64,000 nt of DNA from Bacteroidales bacterium (GTDB lineage Bacteria > Bacteroidota > Bacteroidia > Bacteroidales > JAADJA01). The translations under genes were made by a program, and so were the position numbers. The number at the start of each line of letters is the position of its first letter. Position 1 is the first letter of the stretch. Below are positions 19,899 to 29,869 of this stretch, one piece after another. Below the pieces are notes generated by a model that did not search any database, had not been told where the DNA came from, and worked only from the letters and a program-made list of their open reading frames with translations. Location of the stretch: positions 62,001 to 126,000 of the forward strand of contig JAIOZL010000005.1 in the NCBI GenBank assembly GCA_021740645.1, in the 5' to 3' direction.

Positions 19899-20360
19899 TT
19901 AGTTTTTAGGTTGCTGATAACTTTTCGAAATAAGAATAACCCCAACTACTATTAGGATTACCGGCCATAAGTCTCCAAAGTCGATACGTGGTACAAAGCG
20001 GTCGATTAAAAAAATGCCTCCCAGGGTTATTAATATAAGTCCTCCCCAAAGATTTCCATCATTTTTCTCAGGTTTTTTAATTGGTTCTGATTCCTGATGT
20101 GTTTCAGTTGTTTTCGTTTCGTCAGTCATGGTTTCGTTTTTTGATTGATTTGTGTTAATTACCTGTTCTACATCTACCGGTATTACAATCCAAAGGATGA
20201 CGTATACCAGGAAACCGCTACCACCCACGATAAGAGCCAGAACAAATAGAATCCTGAATACTATAGGATCCACGTTCAAATAATGGCCAAGACCACCACA
20301 AACACCGCCTATCATAGAATTGGAGCGACTTCTGTATAATTTGCTTTCAGTCATACGCAC
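19899..20360 (-). CDS. PspC-domain membrane protein with LiaF-type TM domain
   Basis: KLYRSRSNSMIGGVCGGLGHYLNVDPIVFRILFVLALIVGGSGFLVYVILWIVIP; then GLILITLGGIFLIDRFVP...LWPVILIVVGVILI. Confidence 0.9.
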   Translation of the reverse strand: MRMTESKLYRSRSNSMIGGVCGGLGHYLNVDPIVFRILFVLALIVGGSGFLVYVILWIVIPVDVEQVINTNQSKNETMTDETKTTETHQESEPIKKPEKNDGNLWGGLILITLGGIFLIDRFVPRIDFGDLWPVILIVVGVILISKSYQQPKN

Positions 20361-20659
20361 AAATTTATAAATTATTTAGTTATGTATTAGATTCCATTTA
20401 ATATGAAGTAAATTTCTGTTATGGGAATATAAAAAAAGCCCTTTAACATAATATTTCCTATCATCCCTTAAAAAGATAGGACGCAGAATTAGTATTTGCG
20501 TTACACTTATTTGAACAATAAGATAAAAATCTTATTTTTAGAAGAGTATAAATTGTTATTTATTTAAATTCATCGGTAAAATTTCAATTTAGTTTTGTAT
20601 TTTTACCACCATCACATATGTAAATACTTACATTAATCACAATAAAATTTTTTAATCGA

Positions 20660-22027
20660 ATGACAGGAGATAAAATTAGAATGGTAGACGGGAAATTATT
20701 AGTTCCCGATAATCCGATTGTCCCATTTATTGAAGGTGACGGCACTGGCCCGGATATTTGGCGTGCTTCACAAAACGTTTTTGACGCGGCTGTGGAAAAA
20801 GCTTACAAAGGAAAGCGCAAAGTTATATGGAAAGAAGTTTTAGCAGGAGAAAATGCTTTTAATGCTACTGGAGAATGGTTACCCGATGAAACAGTGGATG
20901 CATTTAAAGATTACCTGGTTGGAATTAAAGGACCTTTGACTACACCCATAGGAGGTGGTATCAGGTCACTTAATGTAGCATTACGCCAAATCCTTGATCT
21001 TTATGTTTGTCTGCGTCCGGTAAAATATGTAAAGGGAGTACCTTCACCTGTAAAAAAACCAGAAGATGTAAACATGGAGATCTTCAGGGAAAATACAGAA
21101 GATATTTATGCAGGAATTGAATGGAAGGAAGGCACAGAGGAGGTAAAAAAGATCATCCACTTTATCCAGAGTGAGATGGGAGTGAAAAAGATTCGTTTTC
21201 CAGAAACCTCCGGTATAGGAATTAAACCCATTTCAAAAGAAGGTTCATCAAGACTTGTACGAGCAGCTATTGAATATGCTATTCAAGAAGGAAGAAGGTC
21301 TGTCACCATAGTTCATAAAGGAAATATTATGAAATTTACTGAGGGAGCCTTTAAAAACTGGGGTTATCAAATAGCCCAGGAAGAGTTCAGAGACCAAATT
21401 GTGACAGAACGTGAAAGTTGGATAATTGGAAATAAAGATGCCAACCCCAATTTAAGAATTGAAGAAAACGCGAAATTAATTGAACCGGGCTATAATTTAA
21501 TGACTCCGGCCCAGCAGGAAGATATTAGAAAAGAGGTAGAAATAGCTATAAAGCTTATGCCTACGCATGGAAATGGCCAATGGAAGTCGAAGATACTGGT
21601 TAAAGATGCCATAGCTGATATCACCCTTCAACAAGTACTTACCAGGGCAAAAGAATTTGATGTAATTGCTACCATGAACTTAAATGGTGATTATTTATCT
21701 GATGCCTTAGCCGCTCAGGTTGGTGGAATTGGGATTGCCCCAGGTGCCAATATTAATTATACCACAGGCCATGCTATTTTTGAAGCCACTCATGGTACTG
21801 CGCCAAAATATGCTGGTCTCGACAAAGTGAATCCGGGTTCAGTGATCCTTTCAGGTGCTATGATGTTTAAGTATATGGGGTGGAAAGAAGTCCATGATTT
21901 AATCTGGAAAGGACTGGAAGCCTCAATTAGTAACAAAAGAGTAACTTATGATTTCCATCGTTTAATGGAAGGTGCCACCCTTTTGAAATGCTCTGAATTT
22001 GGAAATGAAATTGTAAAAAATATGTAA
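20660..22027 (+). CDS. icd: NADP-dependent isocitrate dehydrogenase
   Basis: [81 protein letters not shown]. Confidence 0.96.
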   Translation: MTGDKIRMVDGKLLVPDNPIVPFIEGDGTGPDIWRASQNVFDAAVEKAYKGKRKVIWKEVLAGENAFNATGEWLPDETVDAFKDYLVGIKGPLTTPIGGGIRSLNVALRQILDLYVCLRPVKYVKGVPSPVKKPEDVNMEIFRENTEDIYAGIEWKEGTEEVKKIIHFIQSEMGVKKIRFPETSGIGIKPISKEGSSRLVRAAIEYAIQEGRRSVTIVHKGNIMKFTEGAFKNWGYQIAQEEFRDQIVTERESWIIGNKDANPNLRIEENAKLIEPGYNLMTPAQQEDIRKEVEIAIKLMPTHGNGQWKSKILVKDAIADITLQQVLTRAKEFDVIATMNLNGDYLSDALAAQVGGIGIAPGANINYTTGHAIFEATHGTAPKYAGLDKVNPGSVILSGAMMFKYMGWKEVHDLIWKGLEASISNKRVTYDFHRLMEGATLLKCSEFGNEIVKNM

Positions 22028-22043
22028 CTCAAAAACAAGTAAT

Positions 22044-23372
22044 ATGTCTACACTAAAAGAAAAACTCTATGAAAAGATAGAGGAACAAAGACCCCGTACT
22101 GAAAGGCTGATGAACGAATATGGAGATATTGTCATCGACAAGGTAACCATAGCTCAGGCCCTTGGTGGTATGCGAGGGATTAAAAGTCTTGTAACTGATA
22201 TTTCTTACCTCGATCCCAATGAGGGAATCAGATATCGGGGCTATACACTAAAGGAAGTCTTTGAAAAATTACCTAAACCAAAAGGCTCAGAAATGCCCTA
22301 TGTGGAAGGCTTATTTTACCTTTTATTAACCGGGGATATGCCGACTGAAAAGGAAGCATTGGATGTGGTTGATGAATTTAGCAAAAGGAGGATTATTCCA
22401 AGGTATATTTATGAGGTAATTGATTCCTTCCCCTGTTGCAGTCACCCAATGACGATCTTCGCAACAGCTATTCTCTCAATGCACCGTGAATCATTCTTTA
22501 CAAAAAAATATAGCGCAGGTATTCATAAAAAAGATTATTGGGATCCGATGTATGAAGATTCCGTTAATCTTTTAGCCAAACTTCCTGAAATAGCTACTTA
22601 TATATATGCTAAAATATATAGGGATGGAAAAAGAATACAATCGAATCCTAACCTTGACTTTGGTGGAAACTTTGCGTTTATGATGGGTAAGGAAAAACCA
22701 TATGATGACGTTTCGAGGCTACACTTTATCATCCACAGCGATCATGAAAGTGGTAATGTGAGTGCACATACAGGTCATTTAGTGGCCAGCTCATTATCCG
22801 ATATTTATTTATCCATTTCAGCAATGGTGAATGGCTTAGCGGGTCCTTTGCATGGCCTGGCAGCTCAGGGAGTACTTCAGTGGCTTCATGAGCTGGTCGA
22901 TAGAATGGGTGGTGAAAAAGTGATTCCTTCAGAAGATGAAATCAAACAATATGTATGGGAAACGCTAAATTCTGGCCAGGTGATTCCGGGTTTTGGCCAT
23001 GCTGTATTAAGGAAAACCGACCCAAGATATGCCCTTCAAAGGGAATTTAGTTTAAAATATCTGAAAGAAGATCCTATATTTAAGTATGTCGATATTCTTT
23101 ATAAGGTAGTTCCTCCTATTTTAAAAGAACAAGGCAAAGCTAAAAACCCATGGCCTAATGTGGATGCTCAGTCTGGTGTTATTCAGTGGCATTATGGGGT
23201 GCGTGAATATGATTTTTATACGGTACTTTTTGGTATAGGTAGAGCAATAGGAATTTGTGCCAATATTATTTGGGACAGAGCTCTTGGGTATCCCCTTGAA
23301 CGTCCTAAGTCTGTGACTACTGATATGCTGGAAGAATTTGCCGGTATAAAAAAGAAAGAAACGAAGAAATAA
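22044..23372 (+). CDS. gltA: Citrate synthase
   Basis: LSAMVNGLAGPLHGLAAQGVLQWL, GQVIPGFGHAVLRKTDPRY, GVIQWHYGVREYDFYTVLFGIGRAIG; reads as the mitochondrial/eukaryote-like type. Confidence 0.94.
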   Translation: MSTLKEKLYEKIEEQRPRTERLMNEYGDIVIDKVTIAQALGGMRGIKSLVTDISYLDPNEGIRYRGYTLKEVFEKLPKPKGSEMPYVEGLFYLLLTGDMPTEKEALDVVDEFSKRRIIPRYIYEVIDSFPCCSHPMTIFATAILSMHRESFFTKKYSAGIHKKDYWDPMYEDSVNLLAKLPEIATYIYAKIYRDGKRIQSNPNLDFGGNFAFMMGKEKPYDDVSRLHFIIHSDHESGNVSAHTGHLVASSLSDIYLSISAMVNGLAGPLHGLAAQGVLQWLHELVDRMGGEKVIPSEDEIKQYVWETLNSGQVIPGFGHAVLRKTDPRYALQREFSLKYLKEDPIFKYVDILYKVVPPILKEQGKAKNPWPNVDAQSGVIQWHYGVREYDFYTVLFGIGRAIGICANIIWDRALGYPLERPKSVTTDMLEEFAGIKKKETKK

Positions 23373-23483
23373 TATTTATCAGACTGTTTTAATATTTCTC
23401 TAGCTTTATCATCCGCAACTTGAGTTACATTGTGGATGATTCATCAAACGAAATAGCAAGAGCTTTTAAAACAGTTTTTTTTA

Positions 23484-23897
23484 GTGATGTCTGAACAATT
23501 TGAAATCATATTGCCACCCTTTAGCAGAGGCTATCATCTTGTTACGCATTTAATTGAAAATGAACTAAAACAATTACCCAGAACCGGGGTTCTTCATCTT
23601 TTTATTCAGCATACTTCAGCAGGTTTAACAATAAATGAAAATGCTGACTATACGGTAAGACTTGATTTTGAATCTATTTTTAATAAGCTTATTCCCGATG
23701 GCTCAAAAGATTATGTGCATTCCATGGAAGGGCCGGATGACATGCCTGCCCACATTAAAGCTTCCATTGTGGGATCGTCAGTTACTATTCCAATTTCAAA
23801 CCATCGATTAAACCTTGGTACCTGGCAAGGCATTTATTTGTGTGAATTCAGGCAGAGGGGAGGAAAAAGGAAGCTAATTGTAACTATAACATCTTGA
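23484..23897 (+). CDS. YjbQ family (secondary thiamine-phosphate synthase-like) protein
   Basis: GVLHLFIQHTSAGLTINENAD, HIKASIVGSSVTIPISNHRLNLGTWQGIYLCEFR. Confidence 0.9.
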   Translation: MMSEQFEIILPPFSRGYHLVTHLIENELKQLPRTGVLHLFIQHTSAGLTINENADYTVRLDFESIFNKLIPDGSKDYVHSMEGPDDMPAHIKASIVGSSVTIPISNHRLNLGTWQGIYLCEFRQRGGKRKLIVTITS

Positions 23898-23910
23898 GAT
23901 TTATTCATAA

Positions 23911-24498
23911 TTATCGCGGAGGATAATTCATCTCCCCGACAAAAATTTTAATTTCGGAGAAAAATGAATCAAACTCAGACTTATAAATATCATAGTCTTT
24001 TATCAAATCGGTCACTGCATTTTCCATTCCTGATTCAAAGGGAGTTCGGCGGGCCATCCCGCTTAATGCTCTTTCCAGGCCATCAATAGTTCCATAAGCC
24101 TTTAACCAGTTATCTTTGGCCATAAAGGGTAAAAGCCTTTTTGTTTTTGGGGGAAGTATAAAATATTTTTTCATAATAATTTTATACATACGGTGAGTAA
24201 ATGAATCGATATTTTCATCACTATAATCCATCCAGTTTGCGGATAAAAAATGATCATAAAACATATCTGCAATTACACCAGCATACTTTTTATAATTGAC
24301 TGCTAACCTGTTTTTCGTGCTAATAAAAACAGGGTGTGAATCAGTATAACGATCAATTTCCCTATGCAGTAAAATGCCCAGTTTAATTCCATCACTGAAT
24401 TTATCAATGGCCTTTCCTTTCACATGATCGGCGATAAAGTTGCCAATGATGATTTCTTCATTCTCACCCGACAGATATAAGTGTGCTAAAAAATTCAT
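23911..24498 (-). CDS. Acyl carrier protein phosphodiesterase (AcpH) family
   Basis: MNFLAHLYLSGENEEIIIGNFIADHVKG, HREIDRYTDSHPVF, MFYDHFLSANW. Confidence 0.9.
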   Translation of the reverse strand: MNFLAHLYLSGENEEIIIGNFIADHVKGKAIDKFSDGIKLGILLHREIDRYTDSHPVFISTKNRLAVNYKKYAGVIADMFYDHFLSANWMDYSDENIDSFTHRMYKIIMKKYFILPPKTKRLLPFMAKDNWLKAYGTIDGLERALSGMARRTPFESGMENAVTDLIKDYDIYKSEFDSFFSEIKIFVGEMNYPPR

Positions 24499-24652
24499 AA
24501 TTTACCGGCTACAACAAATCTAAATGAAAAATGATTTATAAATTTCCTGCCTCAGTTAAATAAACCTTAAAAACTAACAATTATTTCATTTTCGATGTGA
24601 TGGGAAATAAATTTCAATGGCAATTTAAAATGAATATAGATTGCTTTAACCC

Positions 24653-24682
24653 TTTGAAAGACCAAATAATTATATAATTTTG
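24653..24682 (+). promoter_or_regulatory. Bacteroidetes-type promoter upstream of iorA
   Basis: TTTG (24653-24656), 18-nt spacer, TAATTTTG (24675-24682), matching the TTTG/TAnnTTTG consensus. Confidence 0.6.
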
Positions 24683-24722
24683 TTTCAATTCACAATCGAT
24701 AATTAAAGCATTTCAGCGCATT

Positions 24723-26348
24723 ATGGAAAAAGTATTGTTATTAGGCGATGAAGCGATTGCCCAGGGAGCAATTGATGCCGGTATTTCAGGAATATATGCC
24801 TATCCAGGTACCCCATCCACAGAAATTATGGAATATGTGATTACCTCAGATGAAGCTCAAAAAAATAATATACGGTCAGGATGGGCAAGTAACGAAAAAA
24901 CAGCGATGGAGGCATCACTGGGTATGTCTTATGTAGGCAAACGTTCCATTGTTTGTATGAAGCATGTTGGATTGAATGTTGCCGCGGATGCTTTCATCAA
25001 TTCAGCAATTACCGGAGCCAATGGCGGATTGATTGTAGTTGTAGCTGATGATCCTTCCATGCATTCCTCACAAAATGAGCAGGACTCAAGGTTTTTTGGA
25101 CAATTTGCAATGATTCCGGTATTGGAGCCTTCCAATCAACAGGAAGCATACGATATGATGCATTATGGATTTGATCTCTCTGAAAAGTTTGGCATCCCTG
25201 TGTTAATGAGAATTACTACTCGTTTAGCTCATTCAAGATCCGGTGTGGTAAAAAAGACAAGACGAAAGCAAAATGAAATTAGCTTACCTAAAACAGCTAA
25301 CCAGTTTATACTACTTCCTTCAAATGCCCGCAAAAGATTTAGGTTATTACTTGACAATCAACCCGGATTCTTAAAAGATTCTGAATCCAGTCCCTTTAAT
25401 AAACTTTACCAGGGAAAAGATAGCAGCCTTGGAATAATAGCATCAGGTATTGCCTATAATTACCTTATGGAAAATTTCTCTGACAGGGACATTCCTTATC
25501 CTGTTTTAAAGGTCGGTCAATATCCTCTTCCTAAACATCAGGTGTCTGACCTATATGAGCAATGCGATGAGATACTGATTCTTGAAGACGGTTACCCAAT
25601 GATTGAAGAAACAATAAATAGTTACTTCGGTCTTGGAAAGAAAATAAAAGGACGTATTGAAGGTACCCTCCAGAGAGATGGTGAGCTCAATCCAAATAAA
25701 GTAGCCAGTGCTCTTGGTTTTGTACTTGAGGAAACATTGGAGATGCCAGGGTTGGTGGCTCCCCGTCCGCCCAAGCTTTGCAAAGGATGTCCCCATATTT
25801 ATTCTTACAATGCTCTTAATGATGCATTGGCTCCTTATACCAAAGGTCGCGTATTTTCAGATATCGGCTGCTACACACTTGGTGCCTTAGAGCCATTCGA
25901 AGCCATTAACACCTGTGTGGATATGGGTGCATCCATTACCATGGCCAAAGGGGCAGCGGATGCAGGTTTTGTCCCGGCCATTTCAGTTATTGGCGACTCT
26001 ACTTTTACCCATTCAGGAATGACAGGTTTACTGGATGCAGTAAATGACAATTCACCAATTACTGTGATTATTTTGGATAATGGTACTGTGGCTATGACAG
26101 GAGGCCAAAAGTCGCAGGCAACCGGAAAAATAGAAAAAATTTGCGAGGCTATCGGGGTGGAAAAAGACCATATTGTCGTGATGGATCCTTCGCCTAAATG
26201 GCACGAAAAAAACCTGGAAGCTTTTAAGAAGGAAATAGACTATCAGGGGGTTTCTGTGATCATCCCCCGTAGGGAATGCTTACATACGGCAACCCAAAAG
26301 ATCAGAGACGAGAAGAAAAAAAAGGAACTGGAAAATATACAAAATTAA
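24723..26348 (+). CDS. iorA: Indolepyruvate ferredoxin oxidoreductase alpha subunit (no C-terminal ferredoxin domain)
   Basis: YPGTPSTEIMEY, GWASNEKTAMEASLGMSYVGKRS, RPPKLCKGCPHIYSYNAL, VIGDSTFTHSGMTGLLDAV. Confidence 0.92.
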   Translation: MEKVLLLGDEAIAQGAIDAGISGIYAYPGTPSTEIMEYVITSDEAQKNNIRSGWASNEKTAMEASLGMSYVGKRSIVCMKHVGLNVAADAFINSAITGANGGLIVVVADDPSMHSSQNEQDSRFFGQFAMIPVLEPSNQQEAYDMMHYGFDLSEKFGIPVLMRITTRLAHSRSGVVKKTRRKQNEISLPKTANQFILLPSNARKRFRLLLDNQPGFLKDSESSPFNKLYQGKDSSLGIIASGIAYNYLMENFSDRDIPYPVLKVGQYPLPKHQVSDLYEQCDEILILEDGYPMIEETINSYFGLGKKIKGRIEGTLQRDGELNPNKVASALGFVLEETLEMPGLVAPRPPKLCKGCPHIYSYNALNDALAPYTKGRVFSDIGCYTLGALEPFEAINTCVDMGASITMAKGAADAGFVPAISVIGDSTFTHSGMTGLLDAVNDNSPITVIILDNGTVAMTGGQKSQATGKIEKICEAIGVEKDHIVVMDPSPKWHEKNLEAFKKEIDYQGVSVIIPRRECLHTATQKIRDEKKKKELENIQN

Positions 26349-26349
26349 C

Positions 26350-26937
26350 ATGAAACAAGATATCATTCTGGCCGGTGTAGGCGGCCAGGGCATTTTATCA
26401 ATTGCAGCAAGTATAGGTACGGCTGCTATTAACCAGGGACTATTCCTAAAACAAGCAGAGGTTCATGGGATGAGCCAAAGGGGTGGCGATGTACATTCGG
26501 ACCTGAGAATTTCGGATAAAGAAATTGCTTCAGACCTTATCCCTGCTGGTAAAGCAGATCTGATCATTTCTGTGGAGCCTATGGAAGCCTTACGCTACCT
26601 CCCTATGTTATCAAAGGATGGATGGTTGATCACTAACATTGTTCCGTATGTAAACATTCCTGATTATCCGGAAATTGATGATATTCTTAAGGAAGTGAAA
26701 AAAATAAAGAATCACATTGCCATTGATGCCAATAAGGTAGCAATGGATATTGGATCCAGGAGATCAGCTAATATCGTCATACTTGGAGCAGCCTCTCCTT
26801 ACCTCGATTTAAAGTTCGAAGAGTTACAAAATGCCATCAGGCAAATTTTTAACAGGAAGGGAGATAAGGTTGTTGACTTAAATTTAAAGGCCCTGGAAAT
26901 GGGGAGAGAATTTGCCAATAACTTTTTAAAAAATTAA
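26350..26937 (+). CDS. iorB: Indolepyruvate ferredoxin oxidoreductase beta subunit
   Basis: DIILAGVGGQGILSIA, EVHGMSQRGGDVHSDLRI; directly follows iorA. Confidence 0.93.
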   Translation: MKQDIILAGVGGQGILSIAASIGTAAINQGLFLKQAEVHGMSQRGGDVHSDLRISDKEIASDLIPAGKADLIISVEPMEALRYLPMLSKDGWLITNIVPYVNIPDYPEIDDILKEVKKIKNHIAIDANKVAMDIGSRRSANIVILGAASPYLDLKFEELQNAIRQIFNRKGDKVVDLNLKALEMGREFANNFLKN

Positions 26938-27058
26938 AAATACCTTTCATTTATTAAAAAGTTGTAATTTAGCAGGTCGAATTGTCATTGTTACAGGTAT
27001 TTTTTGCTAAAAAATATTATACATAATTAATTATTTGTTTAACTAAATCTTATCGATC

Positions 27059-28942
27059 ATGAAGAGGATTTTACTTTTCGCCTTAGTATTAGGCTTTGCT
27101 TTAGGAACTTTTGCACAGCAAAATCGTGCAATAGCCCCAAAGCAACTTAGAAACAAAGCTGTTCCGGATGTTAGAGCAACTGAAGGAACTATGAATCAAA
27201 GTAACCAGGTTATTCCTGGAAATAACAAAAATGCATTATTTACACCTGAAGAGGAAGATATGGGTAATACCTGGTACGATCTCCAGTCAAATACCAGTAT
27301 GCAGAACAGGATTCATTTTTATGATGATGGAACCATTGGAGGTACCTTTACTTTTGGTTTAGTACCTACAGCCTACACCGACAGGGGAACGGGTTACAAT
27401 TATTATGACGGCTCTGCTTGGGGTCCTGCTCCAACTGCCCGTATTGAAGACGACCGTACTGGCTGGCCAGCTTATGCTCCCTGGGGAGAAAATGGAGAAA
27501 TCATTGTTGCTCACTGGTCTGAAGCAGCTACTGATGGACTTATGTTTTCTAGCCGTACTGAAAAAGGAACCGGAGAATGGCAACCGCTGCCTTACTTTGG
27601 CCCTGTCGGATATGAAGGCCTGTTATGGCCCCGTATGACAACTGGTGGAGTGGATAATTCTGTGATTCACCTGATTCCATTAACAAGACCTGTTGGTAAT
27701 GGTGGTGCAATCTATGAAGGAATTGACGGAGCACTTTTATACTCACGTTCTTCTGACGGAGGTGCAACCTGGGATCCGGAAAACGTTTTATTAGACGAAA
27801 TTAATGCTGATTATTTCAAAGCTATTAGTGGGGATACATACGAAATCCAGGCTCGTGGTGATGTAGTTGCTTTCACAATTGGTGATTCATGGACTGATTT
27901 TGTTCTGATGAAATCAACTGATGGCGGTGATAGCTGGGAAAAAACTGTGATCTGGGAAAACCCATATCCATTATTTGATCCTGCTGCTCCTTTTGCTACA
28001 GATACTTTCTATTGTATTGATGGTTCTAAACACCTTTCAATTGATATGAATGGAACTGTTCATGTTGCTTTTGGTATTAACAGGGCGATTTCTGATGGTG
28101 CAACCTTATCATGGTTCCCATTGGTCGACGGTCTTGGATACTGGAAAGAAGGCAGGCCTACTTTCTCTAACGATGTTCATTCTTTGAACCCATATCTTGA
28201 AAATAATTCAGAACTGGTAGAAGACTACAGTCTTATCGGATGGGCTCAGGACATTAATAACAACGGCACATGGGATATCCTTGGTGAAGTTGGTCTTTAC
28301 TATGTAAGTCCTTCAGGACAACCTACTATTTATGTAGATGATAACAACCAGGTATTTGTTGTTTGGGCCGGTCTTACCGAAACCTTTAACAATGGCCTTC
28401 AGGATTACCGTCACCTTTGGGGCCGTTCTTCACCTAATGGTGGTGAATGGTGGGGTGGATTTGTTGACCTGACTGGTGACCTTGTTCACATCTTCGACGA
28501 ATGCGTATTCCCAAATATGGCTCAAAACAGCGACGATTATGTTTATCTGAACTATCAACGTGATACTGAGCCTGGTTTAAGTATTAGGGGTGATTTGGAT
28601 CCAGCCGGAGACAACAATATTACTTTCATGAAAATCAGCAAAGCTGAATTTCCTGTTGGAATTACTGAAAAACCAACAATCCGTGATATTGATGTAGCCC
28701 AAAACCAGCCTAACCCATTTAGCGGAACTTCTTCTGTTTATGTTAACCTCCTTAAAGCTGCTAACTTAAGCATGGATGTTACAAACATGATGGGACAGGT
28801 TGTTTATACTGTAGATGCTGGTCGTGCAACCGCAGGCTTAAACAAAATGGATATTGACGGCAGCCAGCTTTCAAGCGGTGTATATTTCTATACTGTTAAA
28901 GCAGGTGAATCTGTTGTAACTAAGAAAATGATTGTGGAATAA
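27059..28942 (+). CDS. Secreted BNR/sialidase-like protein with T9SS type A sorting domain
   Basis: Signal peptide MKRILLFALVLGFALGTFAQ; BNR-like SRSSDGGATWD, MKSTDGGDSWE; CTD DVAQNQPNPFSGTSSVYVNL...GVYFYTVKAGESVVTKKMIVE. Confidence 0.9.
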   Translation: MKRILLFALVLGFALGTFAQQNRAIAPKQLRNKAVPDVRATEGTMNQSNQVIPGNNKNALFTPEEEDMGNTWYDLQSNTSMQNRIHFYDDGTIGGTFTFGLVPTAYTDRGTGYNYYDGSAWGPAPTARIEDDRTGWPAYAPWGENGEIIVAHWSEAATDGLMFSSRTEKGTGEWQPLPYFGPVGYEGLLWPRMTTGGVDNSVIHLIPLTRPVGNGGAIYEGIDGALLYSRSSDGGATWDPENVLLDEINADYFKAISGDTYEIQARGDVVAFTIGDSWTDFVLMKSTDGGDSWEKTVIWENPYPLFDPAAPFATDTFYCIDGSKHLSIDMNGTVHVAFGINRAISDGATLSWFPLVDGLGYWKEGRPTFSNDVHSLNPYLENNSELVEDYSLIGWAQDINNNGTWDILGEVGLYYVSPSGQPTIYVDDNNQVFVVWAGLTETFNNGLQDYRHLWGRSSPNGGEWWGGFVDLTGDLVHIFDECVFPNMAQNSDDYVYLNYQRDTEPGLSIRGDLDPAGDNNITFMKISKAEFPVGITEKPTIRDIDVAQNQPNPFSGTSSVYVNLLKAANLSMDVTNMMGQVVYTVDAGRATAGLNKMDIDGSQLSSGVYFYTVKAGESVVTKKMIVE

Positions 28943-28967
28943 TTCTTCCTCAATATTTATGATAAAG

Positions 28968-28994
28968 AGCCTTCCTTCGGGGAGGCTTTTTTTA
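28968..28994 (+). terminator. Intrinsic terminator with TTCG tetraloop
   Basis: agccttcc-ttcg-gggaggct (one G-T pair) followed by a T run. Confidence 0.85.
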
Positions 28995-29032
28995 TTTCAG
29001 GCATATTTTTTACTTTTATCTAAAATTCAGAA

Positions 29033-29485
29033 ATGAGAGCAGTAATTCAGCGGGTTTCAAATGCCAGGGTTAAAATTGATAAAAAAATTTCAGGGGAAAT
29101 CAATACGGGTTTATTAATTTTTCTGGGCGTTGAGGAATCAGATACCATAGAGGACATCGATTGGCTATGTAAGAAGATTGTCAACCTGAGAATCTTTAAC
29201 GATGCACAGGATGTAATGAACCTAGCCTTAACAGAAGTTAACGGAGATCTTTTGGTAGTCAGTCAGTTTACCTTACATGCCAGTACAAAAAAAGGAAACC
29301 GCCCCTCTTTTATTAAAGCCGCCCGGCCACCTGTGGCTATTCCTCACTATGAAAAATTTGTAAAAAGGCTGGAGGAAGAAAGCGGTAAAAAGGTTCAAAC
29401 CGGTGTATTTGGGGCAATGATGAACGTTGAATTAGAAAACGATGGGCCGGTGACTATCATTATTGATACAAAAAACAGGGAATAA
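29033..29485 (+). CDS. dtd: D-aminoacyl-tRNA deacylase
   Basis: MRAVIQRVSNARVKIDKKISGEI, VVSQFTLHASTKKGNRPSFIKAA, TGVFGAMMNVELENDGPVTIIIDT. Confidence 0.97.
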   Translation: MRAVIQRVSNARVKIDKKISGEINTGLLIFLGVEESDTIEDIDWLCKKIVNLRIFNDAQDVMNLALTEVNGDLLVVSQFTLHASTKKGNRPSFIKAARPPVAIPHYEKFVKRLEEESGKKVQTGVFGAMMNVELENDGPVTIIIDTKNRE

Positions 29486-29869
29486 TTATTTCAGACGGGC
29501 CATAAAACTTTTCTCTTCCACTATCACCCTTGTGTGGGTCCCAATCCCTATCATCCCTTTTTCGTCCCAGGCATGTACCTCAAAAATCAATTTATTCCCA
29601 TTAACGCTTTTAAGGTAGGATTCACTTTTTACTTTCATACCCATGGGAGTAGCTTTCAGGTGTTTTATATTTACTTCCGAACCCACACTGGTAAAGCCTT
29701 CGGGCAAATAGGATAATATACTTTCCATGGCTGTTTTTTCCATAATCGCTACAAGGGCAGGAGTAGCAAAAACCTCCACTGCCCCTGATCCAAAAAAGCA
29801 GGCAGAGAGCGATTTGTCCACATCAATTTCAAGTGAATGCCGAATGCCTGTAGGTACTTTTATTTCCAT
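29486..29869 (-). CDS. Thioesterase family protein (hotdog fold, FlK-like)
   Basis: VFATPALVAIMEKTAMESI, GFTSVGSEVNIKHLKATPMGMKV. Confidence 0.85.
   Translation of the reverse strand: MEIKVPTGIRHSLEIDVDKSLSACFFGSGAVEVFATPALVAIMEKTAMESILSYLPEGFTSVGSEVNIKHLKATPMGMKVKSESYLKSVNGNKLIFEVHAWDEKGMIGIGTHTRVIVEEKSFMARLK

Noticed and set aside
20456-20481. tcctatc ... gatagga hairpin upstream of icd
   Set aside because: Only a 7-bp stem with 12-nt loop in AT-rich sequence; no riboswitch or terminator features.
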